A stretch of DNA of 21,579 nt, from contig DDBN01000138.1 in assembly GCA_002333145.1 (NCBI GenBank), positions 1 to 21,579 of the forward strand, given 5' to 3'. The notes under the pieces were generated by a model. It had not been told where the DNA came from. It searched no databases and saw only the letters and a list, made by a program, of their open reading frames with translations. Numbering within the stretch: the first letter of the stretch is position 1; each line of letters opens with the position of its first letter. The position numbers and the translations under genes were made by a program. This document shows positions 7,070-14,986 of this stretch, piece by piece. Origin of the DNA: Moraxellaceae bacterium UBA2031. GTDB lineage: Bacteria > Pseudomonadota > Gammaproteobacteria > Pseudomonadales > Moraxellaceae.

Positions 7070-7516
7070 TCAAACACGCTCCAGACGAAAATGCATGCCT
7101 TCTACCGCAGCAACACGTACATGCGTGCCGGCAGGCATATCGTCACCTACCGCTGTCCAGTATGTGTCATCCAGTTGTACGCGCCCCTGTCCATTCACAA
7201 TAGCGTCAATCAGCACAAACTCGCGGCCGATATAGCCTGCCAAACGATTATTAAGACCTGACGCAGCATCTCGCCCCTCCATTTTCTGCAAAGGACGAAA
7301 ACGCTGCCAGCCTATCAGTGCCAGTACAGTCGCTACCGCGAAGGTAGCACCCTGCACAACGGGTGACGGGTTAAATAACCACGTCACCAGTGCCGTGAGG
7401 AACATGGCGCCACTGAACCAGAGAAAAAACAGCGTACTGCCGATAATCTCCAGCACCAACAGGAACACGCCGGTACTCAGCCACCACAGTGCGGGATTCT
7501 CGACAAAGGCTTCCAT
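7070..7516 (-). CDS. NfeD-family membrane protein (YbbJ type)
   Basis: A 148-residue short NfeD protein. Three hydrophobic segments (about 11-28, 31-47, 56-70) anchor it in the inner membrane, and a C-terminal OB-fold domain follows (GYIGREFVLIDAIVNGQGRVQLDD onward, about 93-148, ending FRLERV). Short NfeD proteins are known partners of stomatin-like (SPFH) proteins, and the neighbour just upstream is one: the same arrangement as E. coli qmcA-ybbJ. The ATG at 7516 preceded by GAGG is chosen. An in-frame TTG at 7525, overlapping the qmcA stop codon, would add three residues (M-R-K). Spacing to qmcA is 5 bp, so translation is probably coupled. Confidence 0.9.
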   Translation of the reverse strand: MEAFVENPALWWLSTGVFLLVLEIIGSTLFFLWFSGAMFLTALVTWLFNPSPVVQGATFAVATVLALIGWQRFRPLQKMEGRDAASGLNNRLAGYIGREFVLIDAIVNGQGRVQLDDTYWTAVGDDMPAGTHVRVAAVEGMHFRLERV

Positions 7517-7521
7517 TTTCC

Positions 7522-8436
7522 TCAACCCTTCAGATTATGCTGAACTTGCTTCACGATATCGCCGATACCCGCAATCGAGCCAATAAGCTGTGATGACTCT
7601 AACGGCATCATGATGAGCTTGCTGTTTGGGCTGCTGGCAATCTGAGCCAGCGCTTGCACATACTTTTGCGCCACAAAATAATTCACGGCCTGAATGTCAC
7701 CCTTAGCAATAGCCTGTGACACCATCATGGTGGCCTTGGCTTCTGCTTCGGCAGCACGCTCACGCGCCTCAGCCTCTAAGAAGGCGGCCTGACGTTCACC
7801 CTCGGCTTCCAGAATCTGTGCCTGCTTCTTACCTTCAGCTGACAGAATAGCGGCCTGACGGAAACCTTCGGCCTCCAAAATCTGTGCACGCTTGGTACGC
7901 TCTGCTTTCATCTGCGAGCCCATTGCCTCGACCAAGTCAGTCGGCGGCGTGATGTCCTTAATTTCGATACGGGTGATCTTGATACCCCAAGGATTAGTCG
8001 CCTGATCCACTACCGACAGCAACTGCGAGTTGATCTGATCACGCTGCGAGAGCATTTGATCCAAATCCAACGAGCCTATGACAGTACGAATATTGGTCAT
8101 GGTGAGATTACGAATAGCATAATCCAAGTTACTCACTTCGTATGAAGCCTGTGAGGCACTAAACACCTGATAGAAGCAAACCGCATCAATCGTGACCATG
8201 GCGTTGTCACGCGAGATCACTTGCTGCGGCGGAATATCCAGCACCTGCTCCATCACATTGACTTTATTGCCCACTTTTTCGAACACTGGCCAAATGAAAT
8301 CGAGACCAGGTGAAAGCGTGCGGGTGTAACGACCAAAGCGCTCTACTGTCCACTCATAGCCCTGTGGTACTTGCTTTACGGTCATAATGACCAGTGCTAC
8401 CGCGAAAATCATGATAGCTAGAACAAAAGATCCCAT
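7522..8436 (-). CDS. qmcA: SPFH/Band 7 (stomatin-like) membrane protein QmcA
   Basis: A 304-residue SPFH protein, the same length as E. coli QmcA (305). One N-terminal membrane segment (4-20, VLAIMIFAVALVIMTV) is followed by the Band 7 domain (about 22-180, with PQGYEWTVERFGRY at 24-37 and GIKITRIEIKDITPP at 151-165). A long alanine/glutamate-rich helix (about 180-245) contains repeated AQILEAEG and drives ring or cage oligomerisation. The family organises membrane microdomains and associates with proteases such as FtsH. GGAGAAAG stands upstream of the ATG. The NfeD gene directly follows, and the lipoprotein gene is 30 bp upstream on the same strand. Confidence 0.94.
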   Translation of the reverse strand: MGSFVLAIMIFAVALVIMTVKQVPQGYEWTVERFGRYTRTLSPGLDFIWPVFEKVGNKVNVMEQVLDIPPQQVISRDNAMVTIDAVCFYQVFSASQASYEVSNLDYAIRNLTMTNIRTVIGSLDLDQMLSQRDQINSQLLSVVDQATNPWGIKITRIEIKDITPPTDLVEAMGSQMKAERTKRAQILEAEGFRQAAILSAEGKKQAQILEAEGERQAAFLEAEARERAAEAEAKATMMVSQAIAKGDIQAVNYFVAQKYVQALAQIASSPNSKLIMMPLESSQLIGSIAGIGDIVKQVQHNLKG

Positions 8437-8466
8437 CTTACTTTCTCCTTAAAAAAACAATGAAAA

Positions 8467-9435
8467 TCAAATTTTTTCGTAGTTATAGCGTTTAGCAATT
8501 AATACATCGTCATCAGTTTCCCATAGCCCGTCAGTGCCCGCATTAGAAGACTCTGCCTCAAGCTGCAAGGTACTGCCATCGTATTGATAAATGATGTAGC
8601 CAGATTGTGTATCGTTGCTATTAAACCATGTGCCATCAGCACCGGCGCCCGTGTAAAAGCGCAAAGTAACAATATTGCCACTACGAGTTATCTGCTCATA
8701 CGAACGAATAGTGTCGTCAGCATCGCCCCACTTAGCATTCACACCAGGGCTATTTCTAAGCTCCCGACGCGACAATTTTCCTTCGCTATTAAACGTGTAC
8801 TTGTAGTATCCAGTAAAAACACTACTACTGCCCGTTTTCTCTTCAACAAGAATTCCTTCCAGTCCACCCACTGAATTAAGGACATAGAAAAAATCACGGC
8901 TACGTGCGGTGGTTATTACTGTGCTGACCTGAGTGGTCCAACGCGAAGAATTGGTAGAAACCCGCTCGAATTGATACCTGCCCTCTTCAACATCTGGCAC
9001 GCCTGCTGCCGTGTTATAGGTAACTTCATTGGCCATTGGGTATGCACCCACGCCATCCACACAGTTTATGGGGCGTGCTTTTAATGCCTTCCAGTCAGTT
9101 TGCGCAGTGGGCTCCAAGGGAAGGGCGCTGTATTCCACGCTGTAATCACGATAGGAAGCAGCTCCACTGCCAGAGAATGAGCACGTTGAGTAATAACCCA
9201 TCACGTCATCCAGAGTGCCCCATATTCCATCAGCGCCTTTGCCCGTATACGTATTAAGGCGACTCAGCAATCCACCTGCACTGTAGTTATAGACCATCAA
9301 CGCTATCTGATTATTATCAGTATCCAAATAATCAACCGACTTCAGTCGATACGCTACTGCCTCGTCTTCAGAACTTTCACATCCTGTTAGCAGAATCACT
9401 AGCGCCGCGGACAGCATTAATCTTTTACTCAGCAT
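8467..9435 (-). CDS. Lipoprotein with internal DG-W-DD repeats
   Basis: A 322-residue protein not assigned to a characterised family. It has a lipoprotein signal with lipobox LLTGC (C19, +2 Glu, compatible with outer-membrane sorting). The exported part carries four copies of a short motif resembling GxGADGxWxTxDD at about 65-78 (GKGADGIWGTLDDV), 229-242, 263-275 and 300-311, each after a tyrosine-rich beta-strand-like stretch. These acidic turns may bind Ca2+; that is inference. The ATG at 9435 has GAGGAA 5 nt upstream, whereas a GTG at 9450 would put extra residues before the signal. It is 30 bp upstream of qmcA and 23 bp downstream of the GspE-like gene, so it may be part of their transcript. 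Confidence 0.75.
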   Translation of the reverse strand: MLSKRLMLSAALVILLTGCESSEDEAVAYRLKSVDYLDTDNNQIALMVYNYSAGGLLSRLNTYTGKGADGIWGTLDDVMGYYSTCSFSGSGAASYRDYSVEYSALPLEPTAQTDWKALKARPINCVDGVGAYPMANEVTYNTAAGVPDVEEGRYQFERVSTNSSRWTTQVSTVITTARSRDFFYVLNSVGGLEGILVEEKTGSSSVFTGYYKYTFNSEGKLSRRELRNSPGVNAKWGDADDTIRSYEQITRSGNIVTLRFYTGAGADGTWFNSNDTQSGYIIYQYDGSTLQLEAESSNAGTDGLWETDDDVLIAKRYNYEKI

Positions 9436-9458
9436 ACATTCCTCAAGCACTCAAAAAA

Positions 9459-11279
9459 TTAATTAAGCGGCGCAACGCGCAACACTTCTTCAATCGTGGT
9501 CTGGCCGTGCGCCACTTTCTGCGCCCCTGAAATACGCAATGGCCGCAGCCCTTCCTTGTAAGCCTGCTTGCGTATATCCACTAGGCTAGCGCCCTCACTG
9601 ATCACTTTCTTTAACTCATGCGACAGAACCATGATTTCATAAATACCCATACGCCCCAGATAACCTGTCTCGCGGCACTCTAAGCAACCTTTGGGCTGGC
9701 AGATTTTCTTGGGCACTGGCGCTTTCCACGGATGGGTCAGATCAGCCCATGCTTTCTCATCACAGTCGACTTCTACTTTGCAGTGCGGGCATAGCGTGCG
9801 CACCAAACGTTGCGCCATCACCCCTAGCACTGTGGCGGCAATCAGAAAAGGCTGAACACCCAGATCAGCCAGACGCGTAATGGATGACGGCGCATCATTG
9901 GTATGCAGTGTTGATAATACGAGATGGCCGGTTAGTGCGGCCTGAATCGCCATATCGGCTGTTTCAGGATCACGTACTTCACCCACCATGATGATGTCCG
10001 GGTCCTGACGCATCAGCGCACGGATACCTTCGGCAAAATCCAGCTCGATATTGTGCTGCACCTGCATCTGATTAAAGCTGCCCTCAATCATTTCTATCGG
10101 GTCTTCAATCGTGCAGACATTCACTTCATCTGTTGCCAGCGTTCTGAGTGTTGAATAAAGCGTGGTAGTTTTCCCTGAACCAGTCGGGCCCGTGACCAGA
10201 ATAATGCCATTGGGCTCCTTGACCATGACTTCCCATTTTTCGAAATCTTCGCCTTGCAGACCCAGCTGTTTGAAACTGCGCACCAATACATCCGGGTCGA
10301 AAATACGCATAACCAGCTTTTCGCCAAACGCGGTCGGCAATGTGGACAGACGTAATTCTGTTTCTTGCCCTTTTGGATTACGTGTTTTTAAACGGCCGTC
10401 TTGTGGCTTGCGTTTTTCAGCCACGTTCATACGGCCAAGAATTTTGATACGTGAAACCACCGCATTCATAATGAGATGCGGAAACTCATAAATATTGTGC
10501 AGCACGCCATCAATACGAAAACGAACGCGACCGATTTCGCGACGCGGTTCCAGATGAATATCACTGGCACGTTGGTCGAACGCATATTGCAACAACCAAT
10601 CAACGATATTCACAACGTGCTGATCGTTGGCATCAGGAGACCCAATATTGCCCAACTCCAACAGCTGCTCAAAATTACTGACGTACTGCTGGCTTACCGA
10701 GTCGCTGGCGTTTGCGCCTTCAATAGCGCGAACCAACCGGTAAAACTCGATGGTGTAACGATGAATATCGGCGGGGTCAGCCACAACCCGGCGGATTTGT
10801 CGTCCGCGCAAGGATTGCTGCAGATTTTCCATCCATTCCGTATGAAAAGGCTGTGCCGACGCAATCACTACTTCGTCCGGGCTCGTCTGCACCGCCAGAA
10901 TGCCGTGACGCTCGGCAAAGGCATATGACATTACGCCCGTAATATCTGCCGCACGAATCTTGATGGGATCGATATGGAATACTGGCTGCTCGGCACGCTC
11001 GGCAAGCCAGGCCACCAGCACATCTGCACTTAGCTTACTGCTACCGTTACTGCGGGCATCCTCAAAGTCAAAATGCGCTACCACCTGCAAGGGATGCCAG
11101 TTCAGCTGATCACGCGTGCGCGGTGTAGTAGACGCCTGATTGGCATCCCGCTGACTGAGGCGGCCGTCTTTTAGCAACTCGTCCAAGCACCAGCGCAGGT
11201 CGATCCGAAAGGAAAATGGCGTTTTGCCAACCAGTTTCTGCACAGGCTTTTCGGCTGGATTTTCTACGGGCTTATTCAT
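9459..11279 (-). CDS. GspE/PilB-type secretion or pilus assembly ATPase
   Basis: A 606-residue hexameric ATPase of the type II secretion/type IV pilus family. N-terminal MshEN-like region (about 85-170), then the core: Walker A GPTGSGKT (364-371), aspartate box with CTIEDPIEM (389-397), Walker B IIMVGEVRDPE (429-439), His box STLHTND (456-462). A zinc-binding four-cysteine module has CPHC (497-500) and CLEC (532-535). Family length is about 560-600. It sits alone: no pilC/gspF, pilD or other pilus gene is next to it. The start at 11279 lacks a clear ribosome-binding site; an in-frame GTG at 11342, with GGGGAG upstream, would add 21 residues. Which is used is uncertain. Divergent from lemA. 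Confidence 0.92.
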   Translation of the reverse strand: MNKPVENPAEKPVQKLVGKTPFSFRIDLRWCLDELLKDGRLSQRDANQASTTPRTRDQLNWHPLQVVAHFDFEDARSNGSSKLSADVLVAWLAERAEQPVFHIDPIKIRAADITGVMSYAFAERHGILAVQTSPDEVVIASAQPFHTEWMENLQQSLRGRQIRRVVADPADIHRYTIEFYRLVRAIEGANASDSVSQQYVSNFEQLLELGNIGSPDANDQHVVNIVDWLLQYAFDQRASDIHLEPRREIGRVRFRIDGVLHNIYEFPHLIMNAVVSRIKILGRMNVAEKRKPQDGRLKTRNPKGQETELRLSTLPTAFGEKLVMRIFDPDVLVRSFKQLGLQGEDFEKWEVMVKEPNGIILVTGPTGSGKTTTLYSTLRTLATDEVNVCTIEDPIEMIEGSFNQMQVQHNIELDFAEGIRALMRQDPDIIMVGEVRDPETADMAIQAALTGHLVLSTLHTNDAPSSITRLADLGVQPFLIAATVLGVMAQRLVRTLCPHCKVEVDCDEKAWADLTHPWKAPVPKKICQPKGCLECRETGYLGRMGIYEIMVLSHELKKVISEGASLVDIRKQAYKEGLRPLRISGAQKVAHGQTTIEEVLRVAPLN

Positions 11280-11392
11280 GTTTTGTGGCCCCGGGGGAAT
11301 ACCACCGACTATAGCGCCTGTTGCCGCCCTTGTAATTCCCACAGCTCCCCTTATCTTGTGTGCATCGGTAACTCAGTGAAGGACATCACACC

Positions 11393-12022
11393 ATGCGCCA
11401 CATTCTCCTCTCCCTGCTCGCCCTAGCCACCCTGGCCCTGAGCGGGTGCGGCTACAACACCATGCAAGCTCAAGATGAAGCCATTAACTCCGCATGGTCC
11501 GAAGTGCTTAACCAGTACCAGCGCCGTGCTGACTTGGTGCCTAACCTTGTCAATGTGGTGAAAGGCTATGCTGCCCATGAGTCTGGCGTGCTGATTGCCG
11601 TTACCAACGCCCGTGCCAGCATCGGCGGCGTGAAGGCCGATGCCTCACTGATGAACGACGAAGCGGCTTTTCAGAAGTTTCAAGCCGCTCAGGGTGAGAT
11701 GAGTTCCGCCTTGTCTCGCTTGCTTGTAGTTGCTGAAAACTACCCTCAGCTCAAGGCTGACGCCAACTTCCGTGATCTGCAGGCGCAGCTGGAAGGCACA
11801 GAAAACCGTATTACAGTGGCGCGCAACCGCTACATCAAGGAAGTGCAGGCCTATAACACTACCGTGCGCTCCTTTCCGTCCAACTTCACTGCCATGGCAT
11901 TTGGCATGAAGACGCGCCCTAACTTTACCGTGCAAAACGAAGCAGCGATTGCCGCTCCACCGGTGGTGGACTTTGGCGCACCGGCCGTACCGGCTCCGGC
12001 TGCACCCGCAGCTGCCCAGTAA
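11393..12022 (+). CDS. lemA: LemA family lipoprotein
   Basis: A 209-residue LemA protein. It starts with a signal ending in the lipobox LALSGC (C19), then the LemA-specific segment SAWSEVLNQYQRRADLVPNL (33-52), VVKGYAAHESGVL and helical bundle, ending with an Ala/Pro-rich tail (about 185-209) likely disordered. LemA proteins are cell-envelope proteins of poorly understood role, often encoded next to TPM-domain proteins, as here. AAGGA lies 9 nt before the ATG. The gene is divergent from the GspE-like gene; the short gap must hold its promoter. Confidence 0.95.
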   Translation: MRHILLSLLALATLALSGCGYNTMQAQDEAINSAWSEVLNQYQRRADLVPNLVNVVKGYAAHESGVLIAVTNARASIGGVKADASLMNDEAAFQKFQAAQGEMSSALSRLLVVAENYPQLKADANFRDLQAQLEGTENRITVARNRYIKEVQAYNTTVRSFPSNFTAMAFGMKTRPNFTVQNEAAIAAPPVVDFGAPAVPAPAAPAAAQ

Positions 12023-12031
12023 AGTCACTTT

Positions 12032-12057
12032 GACAGGCCTTTTTACCAAGGCCTGTC
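12032..12057 (+). promoter_or_regulatory. Hairpin between lemA and the TPM gene
   Basis: GACAGGCCTT (12032-12041) and AAGGCCTGTC (12048-12057) form a perfect 10-bp stem around TTTACC. No T-run follows, so full termination is unlikely. It ends 20 nt before the TPM start codon and could stabilise the lemA end of a processed mRNA or reduce downstream expression. Confidence 0.55.
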
Positions 12058-12077
12058 CGACTCCACACGGATAGCCC

Positions 12078-12929
12078 ATGCGCCTGCCCCTGCTATTGTT
12101 CTGCTTGTTCTGGCTGCCCTCTCTGCTGCTGGCTGCCGAGGGTGATGTGCAAGCCGTGCCGCCCCTTACCGCCCCGGTCATGGACTTAGCTGATCTATTG
12201 CCTGCTGCGGACGAGTCGGCACTGAACACGCGACTGCAAGCCTTCTCAGCGGAGAACGGCAGCCAAATTGCTGTGCTCATCGTGCCCACCACTCAGCCTG
12301 AGGATATTTTTAGCTACAGCTTTCGCGTGGCGGAAAGCTGGAAGCTGGGCCGCAAAGGCATAGATGACGGCGTTTTGCTGGTTATTGCCGTCAAGGATCG
12401 CAAGAACAACCTGCAGATTGGCTACGGATTAGAAGGAGCCATCCCCGATGCCCGCGCCAAGCAAATACTGCAAGACATCATTCGCCCCCATTTTCAGGCG
12501 GGCGATTTCTCTAGCGGGGTAAATGCCGGCGTCGACGCGCTCATCACCCTAATCAAGGGTGAAAACCTGCCAGAACCCTCTGAGGAAGATAACGGGAGTA
12601 CGCAGCAGAATCCCGTCATGATCGCGATTATTATCGGCATTATGGCCGGAGTTTTTCTGCGCGCATTGCTTGGGCGCACCTTAGGGGGTCTGTCAGGGGG
12701 CGGAATTGCACTGACGTTAGCCCTTGTTCTTGGCGCGGCGCTGGGAACGGCTATTTTTGTGGCTGTTATCGTGCTGATTTTCTCGCTTATTTCCAGTGGA
12801 GGTCGCGGTCTTGGTGCTGGCGGATTTGGGCGCGGAGGCTTTGGAGGGGGCGGTTTTGGTGGCGGCGGCGGTGGATTTTCTGGTGGTGGGGGTGGCTTTG
12901 GGGGAGGCGGCGCGTCCGGAGGCTGGTAA
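12078..12929 (+). CDS. TPM-domain membrane protein (YgcG-like)
   Basis: A 283-residue exported protein. A signal peptide (1-20, cleavage likely after LLLAA) is followed by a TPM domain (about 33-162) with SQIAVLIVPTT (62-72), WKLGRKGIDDGVLLVIAVKDR (88-108) and the IGYGLEGAIPDARA stretch (114-127). Two hydrophobic segments (about 178-196 and 208-238) follow, then a C-terminal tail made almost entirely of glycine with Phe, Arg and Ser, ending GASGGW. TPM proteins of this type are often encoded with LemA; a role in envelope or photosystem-type repair has been suggested elsewhere, not shown here. Upstream CGGAT gives only a modest ribosome-binding site. Confidence 0.9.
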   Translation: MRLPLLLFCLFWLPSLLLAAEGDVQAVPPLTAPVMDLADLLPAADESALNTRLQAFSAENGSQIAVLIVPTTQPEDIFSYSFRVAESWKLGRKGIDDGVLLVIAVKDRKNNLQIGYGLEGAIPDARAKQILQDIIRPHFQAGDFSSGVNAGVDALITLIKGENLPEPSEEDNGSTQQNPVMIAIIIGIMAGVFLRALLGRTLGGLSGGGIALTLALVLGAALGTAIFVAVIVLIFSLISSGGRGLGAGGFGRGGFGGGGFGGGGGGFSGGGGGFGGGGASGGW

Positions 12930-12930
12930 C

Positions 12931-12975
12931 ATGACCAACATTCTACCTTTATTACCCTTTCATTCTCATGAATAA
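12931..12975 (+). CDS. 14-residue leader ORF before the acyltransferase
   Basis: An ATG at 12931, 8 nt after a perfect GGAGG (12918-12922, inside the glycine-codon end of the TPM gene), opens a 14-codon ORF (MTNILPLLPFHSHE) that stops at 12973-12975. Its stop lies 5 nt past the acyltransferase ATG (12968), in a different frame. The layout fits translational coupling to a downstream gene that has no ribosome-binding site of its own. The peptide itself may be without function. Confidence 0.4.
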   Translation: MTNILPLLPFHSHE

Positions 12976-13594
12976 CCCACGTGTTCTGACCTTGGGCGAC
13001 AAGGTTCCCCGTCGAGGCCAAAGCCTCCGGCGGTTTATTGGCCTGTTCTTGATGTGGTTGATGGGCTGGCGTATGCGCGGAGAGTTCCCGAATGTACCTA
13101 AAGGCATGTTTGTCATCGCACCGCATACCTCCAACTTTGACGGGCTGATATCTGTCGCCGTTATCATGGCGATGCGTCTGGAGCTTTCTTTCTTTGTTAA
13201 AGACAGTGCCTTTGTGTGGCCGTTTGGCGGGGTGATGCGCTGGTTTGGCGCCGTCCCCGTCAACCGTGAAAACTCTAAAGACATGGTGGGCCACATGGTC
13301 AGCCAGTACCAGCAAAAGCCAGCCCTGATGATTGCGATTGCCCCCGAAGGTACCCGCAATTCGTCACCCGAGTGGAAGACCGGCTTTTATTGGGCTGCCT
13401 ACCAGGCAGGCGTCCCCATCATCATGGCGTCCTTCGATTACGCCGCAAAAGAACTTGCTCTGCTGGGCAGCTTCACCCCTACAGGTGATGTCGAACGGGA
13501 TTTGCCGCTGATCATTGAACACTTTCGCGGCATTACCCCGCGCCACCCGGATCGCTTGTCGGCACCGTTGAAGGCACTCAACAAAACGGACTGA
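12968..13594 (+). CDS. Lysophospholipid acyltransferase (PlsC-like) family protein
   Basis: A 208-residue 1-acyl-glycerol-3-phosphate-acyltransferase-like protein. It carries the catalytic HX4D box as HTSNFD (H53-D58, in APHTSNFDGL), the PEGTR box (126-130, APEGTRNSSPEWKTGFYWAA) and the GVP(I) segment (148-151). The N-terminal hydrophobic stretch with GWRMRGEFPN (33-42) is usual for this short subfamily, which transfers acyl chains to lysophospholipids or related acceptors at the inner membrane; the acceptor is not known. No ribosome-binding site precedes the ATG, see the leader ORF. It may be an extra gene of the lemA transcript or simply a neighbour. Confidence 0.9.
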   Translation: MNNPRVLTLGDKVPRRGQSLRRFIGLFLMWLMGWRMRGEFPNVPKGMFVIAPHTSNFDGLISVAVIMAMRLELSFFVKDSAFVWPFGGVMRWFGAVPVNRENSKDMVGHMVSQYQQKPALMIAIAPEGTRNSSPEWKTGFYWAAYQAGVPIIMASFDYAAKELALLGSFTPTGDVERDLPLIIEHFRGITPRHPDRLSAPLKALNKTD

Positions 13595-13611
13595 GCATTG
13601 TCTTGCAGTAG

Positions 13612-13641
13612 AAAAAGCCTCGCAGTTTAGCGGGGGTTTTT
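13612..13641 (+). terminator. Terminator after the acyltransferase
   Basis: AAAAAGCCTCGC and GCGGGGGTTTTT form a stem with one G-G mismatch and a G-T pair around AGTTTA, followed by TTTTTACT. This closes the lemA to acyltransferase transcript. The following 167 bp to the next gene show no clear promoter. Confidence 0.65.
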
Positions 13642-13808
13642 ACTATCTGGGTGGCACATATTGCTCCGGTAGTATTCCGGCACTGCCCCCTAGATTACTC
13701 CGACGAGAAGCATGGCCAACACGGCTCCTCATCACGCACTATTGGCTCAAACAAGGCACCTCACTGCCTCACTGCTAGCGACGTAACCCTGTAAGGAAAT
13801 ACACCACC

Positions 13809-14720
13809 ATGAACTTTCTCCGTACCCCTGATGAGTGCTTTGCCAACCTGCCCGACTATCCGTTTTCACCTCACTACGTGATGGTGGATGACACAGAAGG
13901 CGGCGAACTGCGCATGCATTACTTAGACGAGGGTGCGGCGGATGCCCCCGTGGTGCTGATGCTGCACGGCGAGCCATCGTGGAGTTATCTCTATCGCAAG
14001 ATGATTCCCATTGTGACGGCGGCAGGCTATCGCGTGATTGCGCCCGATCTCATCGGTTTTGGTCGCTCGGATAAGCCAACACTGCGCAGTGACTACACCT
14101 ATCAGCGTCACCTTGACTGGGTACGCTCGCTATTACTGCAACTTAAACTGAGCAACATCACGCTGGTGTGCCAAGACTGGGGCGGGCTGCTTGGTCTGCG
14201 CTTGGTGGCCGAGCATGAAAATTTGTTTGCTCGTGTGGTTGCGGCCAACACCATGTTGCCTACTGGAGACTTTCATCCCGGCGAGGCGTTTTTGAAATGG
14301 CAGGAATATTCTCAGACCACGCCCGTTTTTAATATCGGCAAGATTGTCGCCGGGGGCTGTGCCACTGAGATCGCTCCCGAAGTGGTCGCCGCCTATAACG
14401 CACCGTTTCCAGACGAACGCTATAAGGAAGGCGCGCGCCAGTTTCCGGCGCTGGTACCCGTTACCCCAGACGACCCTGCCACGCTGGCCAACCGTGCGGC
14501 ATGGCTGGTGCTCTACCAGTTCAACAAGCCGTTTTTGTGTGCCTTTAGCGACAAGGACAAGATCACCAGCGCGGCGGCCCCTATCCTGCAAAAACTGATC
14601 CCTGGCTGTAACGGCCAGCCCCATACCACCATCGAGAATGGCGGCCATTTTCTGCAGGAAGATCAGGGCGAGACGCTGGCTGCCGTGGTGGTGGACTTTA
14701 TGCAGGCAACCCCTCGCTGA
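13809..14720 (+). CDS. Haloalkane-dehalogenase-like alpha/beta hydrolase (DhlA-type)
   Basis: A 303-residue alpha/beta-hydrolase close to Xanthobacter DhlA in layout: RTPDECFANLPDYPFSPHY (5-23), oxyanion/halide loop HGEPSWSYLYRKM (53-65) with E55, nucleophile D123 followed by W124 in CQDWGG (121-126), cap region about 155-230 (with YNAPFPDERYKEGARQFP), acid D250 in FSDKDK and base H280 in GGHFLQED. DhlA cleaves C-Cl/C-Br bonds using two halide-binding Trp residues. The first (W124) is present; at the place of the cap Trp, by my hand alignment, there is Cys (C184). Dehalogenase activity is therefore uncertain; esterase or epoxide hydrolase relatives are alternatives. AGGA is 11 nt upstream. 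Confidence 0.85.
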   Translation: MNFLRTPDECFANLPDYPFSPHYVMVDDTEGGELRMHYLDEGAADAPVVLMLHGEPSWSYLYRKMIPIVTAAGYRVIAPDLIGFGRSDKPTLRSDYTYQRHLDWVRSLLLQLKLSNITLVCQDWGGLLGLRLVAEHENLFARVVAANTMLPTGDFHPGEAFLKWQEYSQTTPVFNIGKIVAGGCATEIAPEVVAAYNAPFPDERYKEGARQFPALVPVTPDDPATLANRAAWLVLYQFNKPFLCAFSDKDKITSAAAPILQKLIPGCNGQPHTTIENGGHFLQEDQGETLAAVVVDFMQATPR

Positions 14721-14851
14721 GCATCAATAACACTTTTGGCGTCAGGGCTTCCCGGAAGGGTAACATCCTAGGCAACACGCCGGGAAATGCCTCCAGCGAC
14801 CCTCATCACGCAAAAAAATGACGAACATGGCGCCGGTCACTCTGTCCTTCC

Positions 14852-14880
14852 TTAACTTGCGCCACGGCATGGTCTACAAT
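14852..14880 (+). promoter_or_regulatory. Candidate sigma70 promoter of acnB
   Basis: TTAACT (14852-14857) and TACAAT (14875-14880) are separated by exactly 17 bp, about 106 nt before the acnB start, leaving a leader long enough for regulation. The leader shows a GCCGG-rich stretch but no recognised riboswitch. The whole 14721-14986 gap holds no other gene signal. Confidence 0.5.
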
Positions 14881-14986
14881 TCGTACCTGAATTTTCACCC
14901 GCTCGACCCCATGCCGGCACGCCCGGAGCCACAAGTTTCGTGTGTTCCAGCCGGTATCACTATTTTAGCCAGCAGAGGAAGCCACC

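Noticed and set aside
12841..12926. Tandem GGC/GGT-rich stretch as a DNA repeat or CRISPR-like array
   Set aside because: It is in-frame glycine codons of the TPM protein tail, a known feature of that family.
12494..13315. Minus-strand frame of 273 codons with a proline-rich stretch
   Set aside because: The proline run is only the complement of the glycine-rich tail of the TPM protein; it overlaps two well-supported plus-strand genes.
14133..14648. Minus-strand frame of 171 codons in the dehalogenase-like gene
   Set aside because: Shadow of the conserved alpha/beta-hydrolase on the plus strand.
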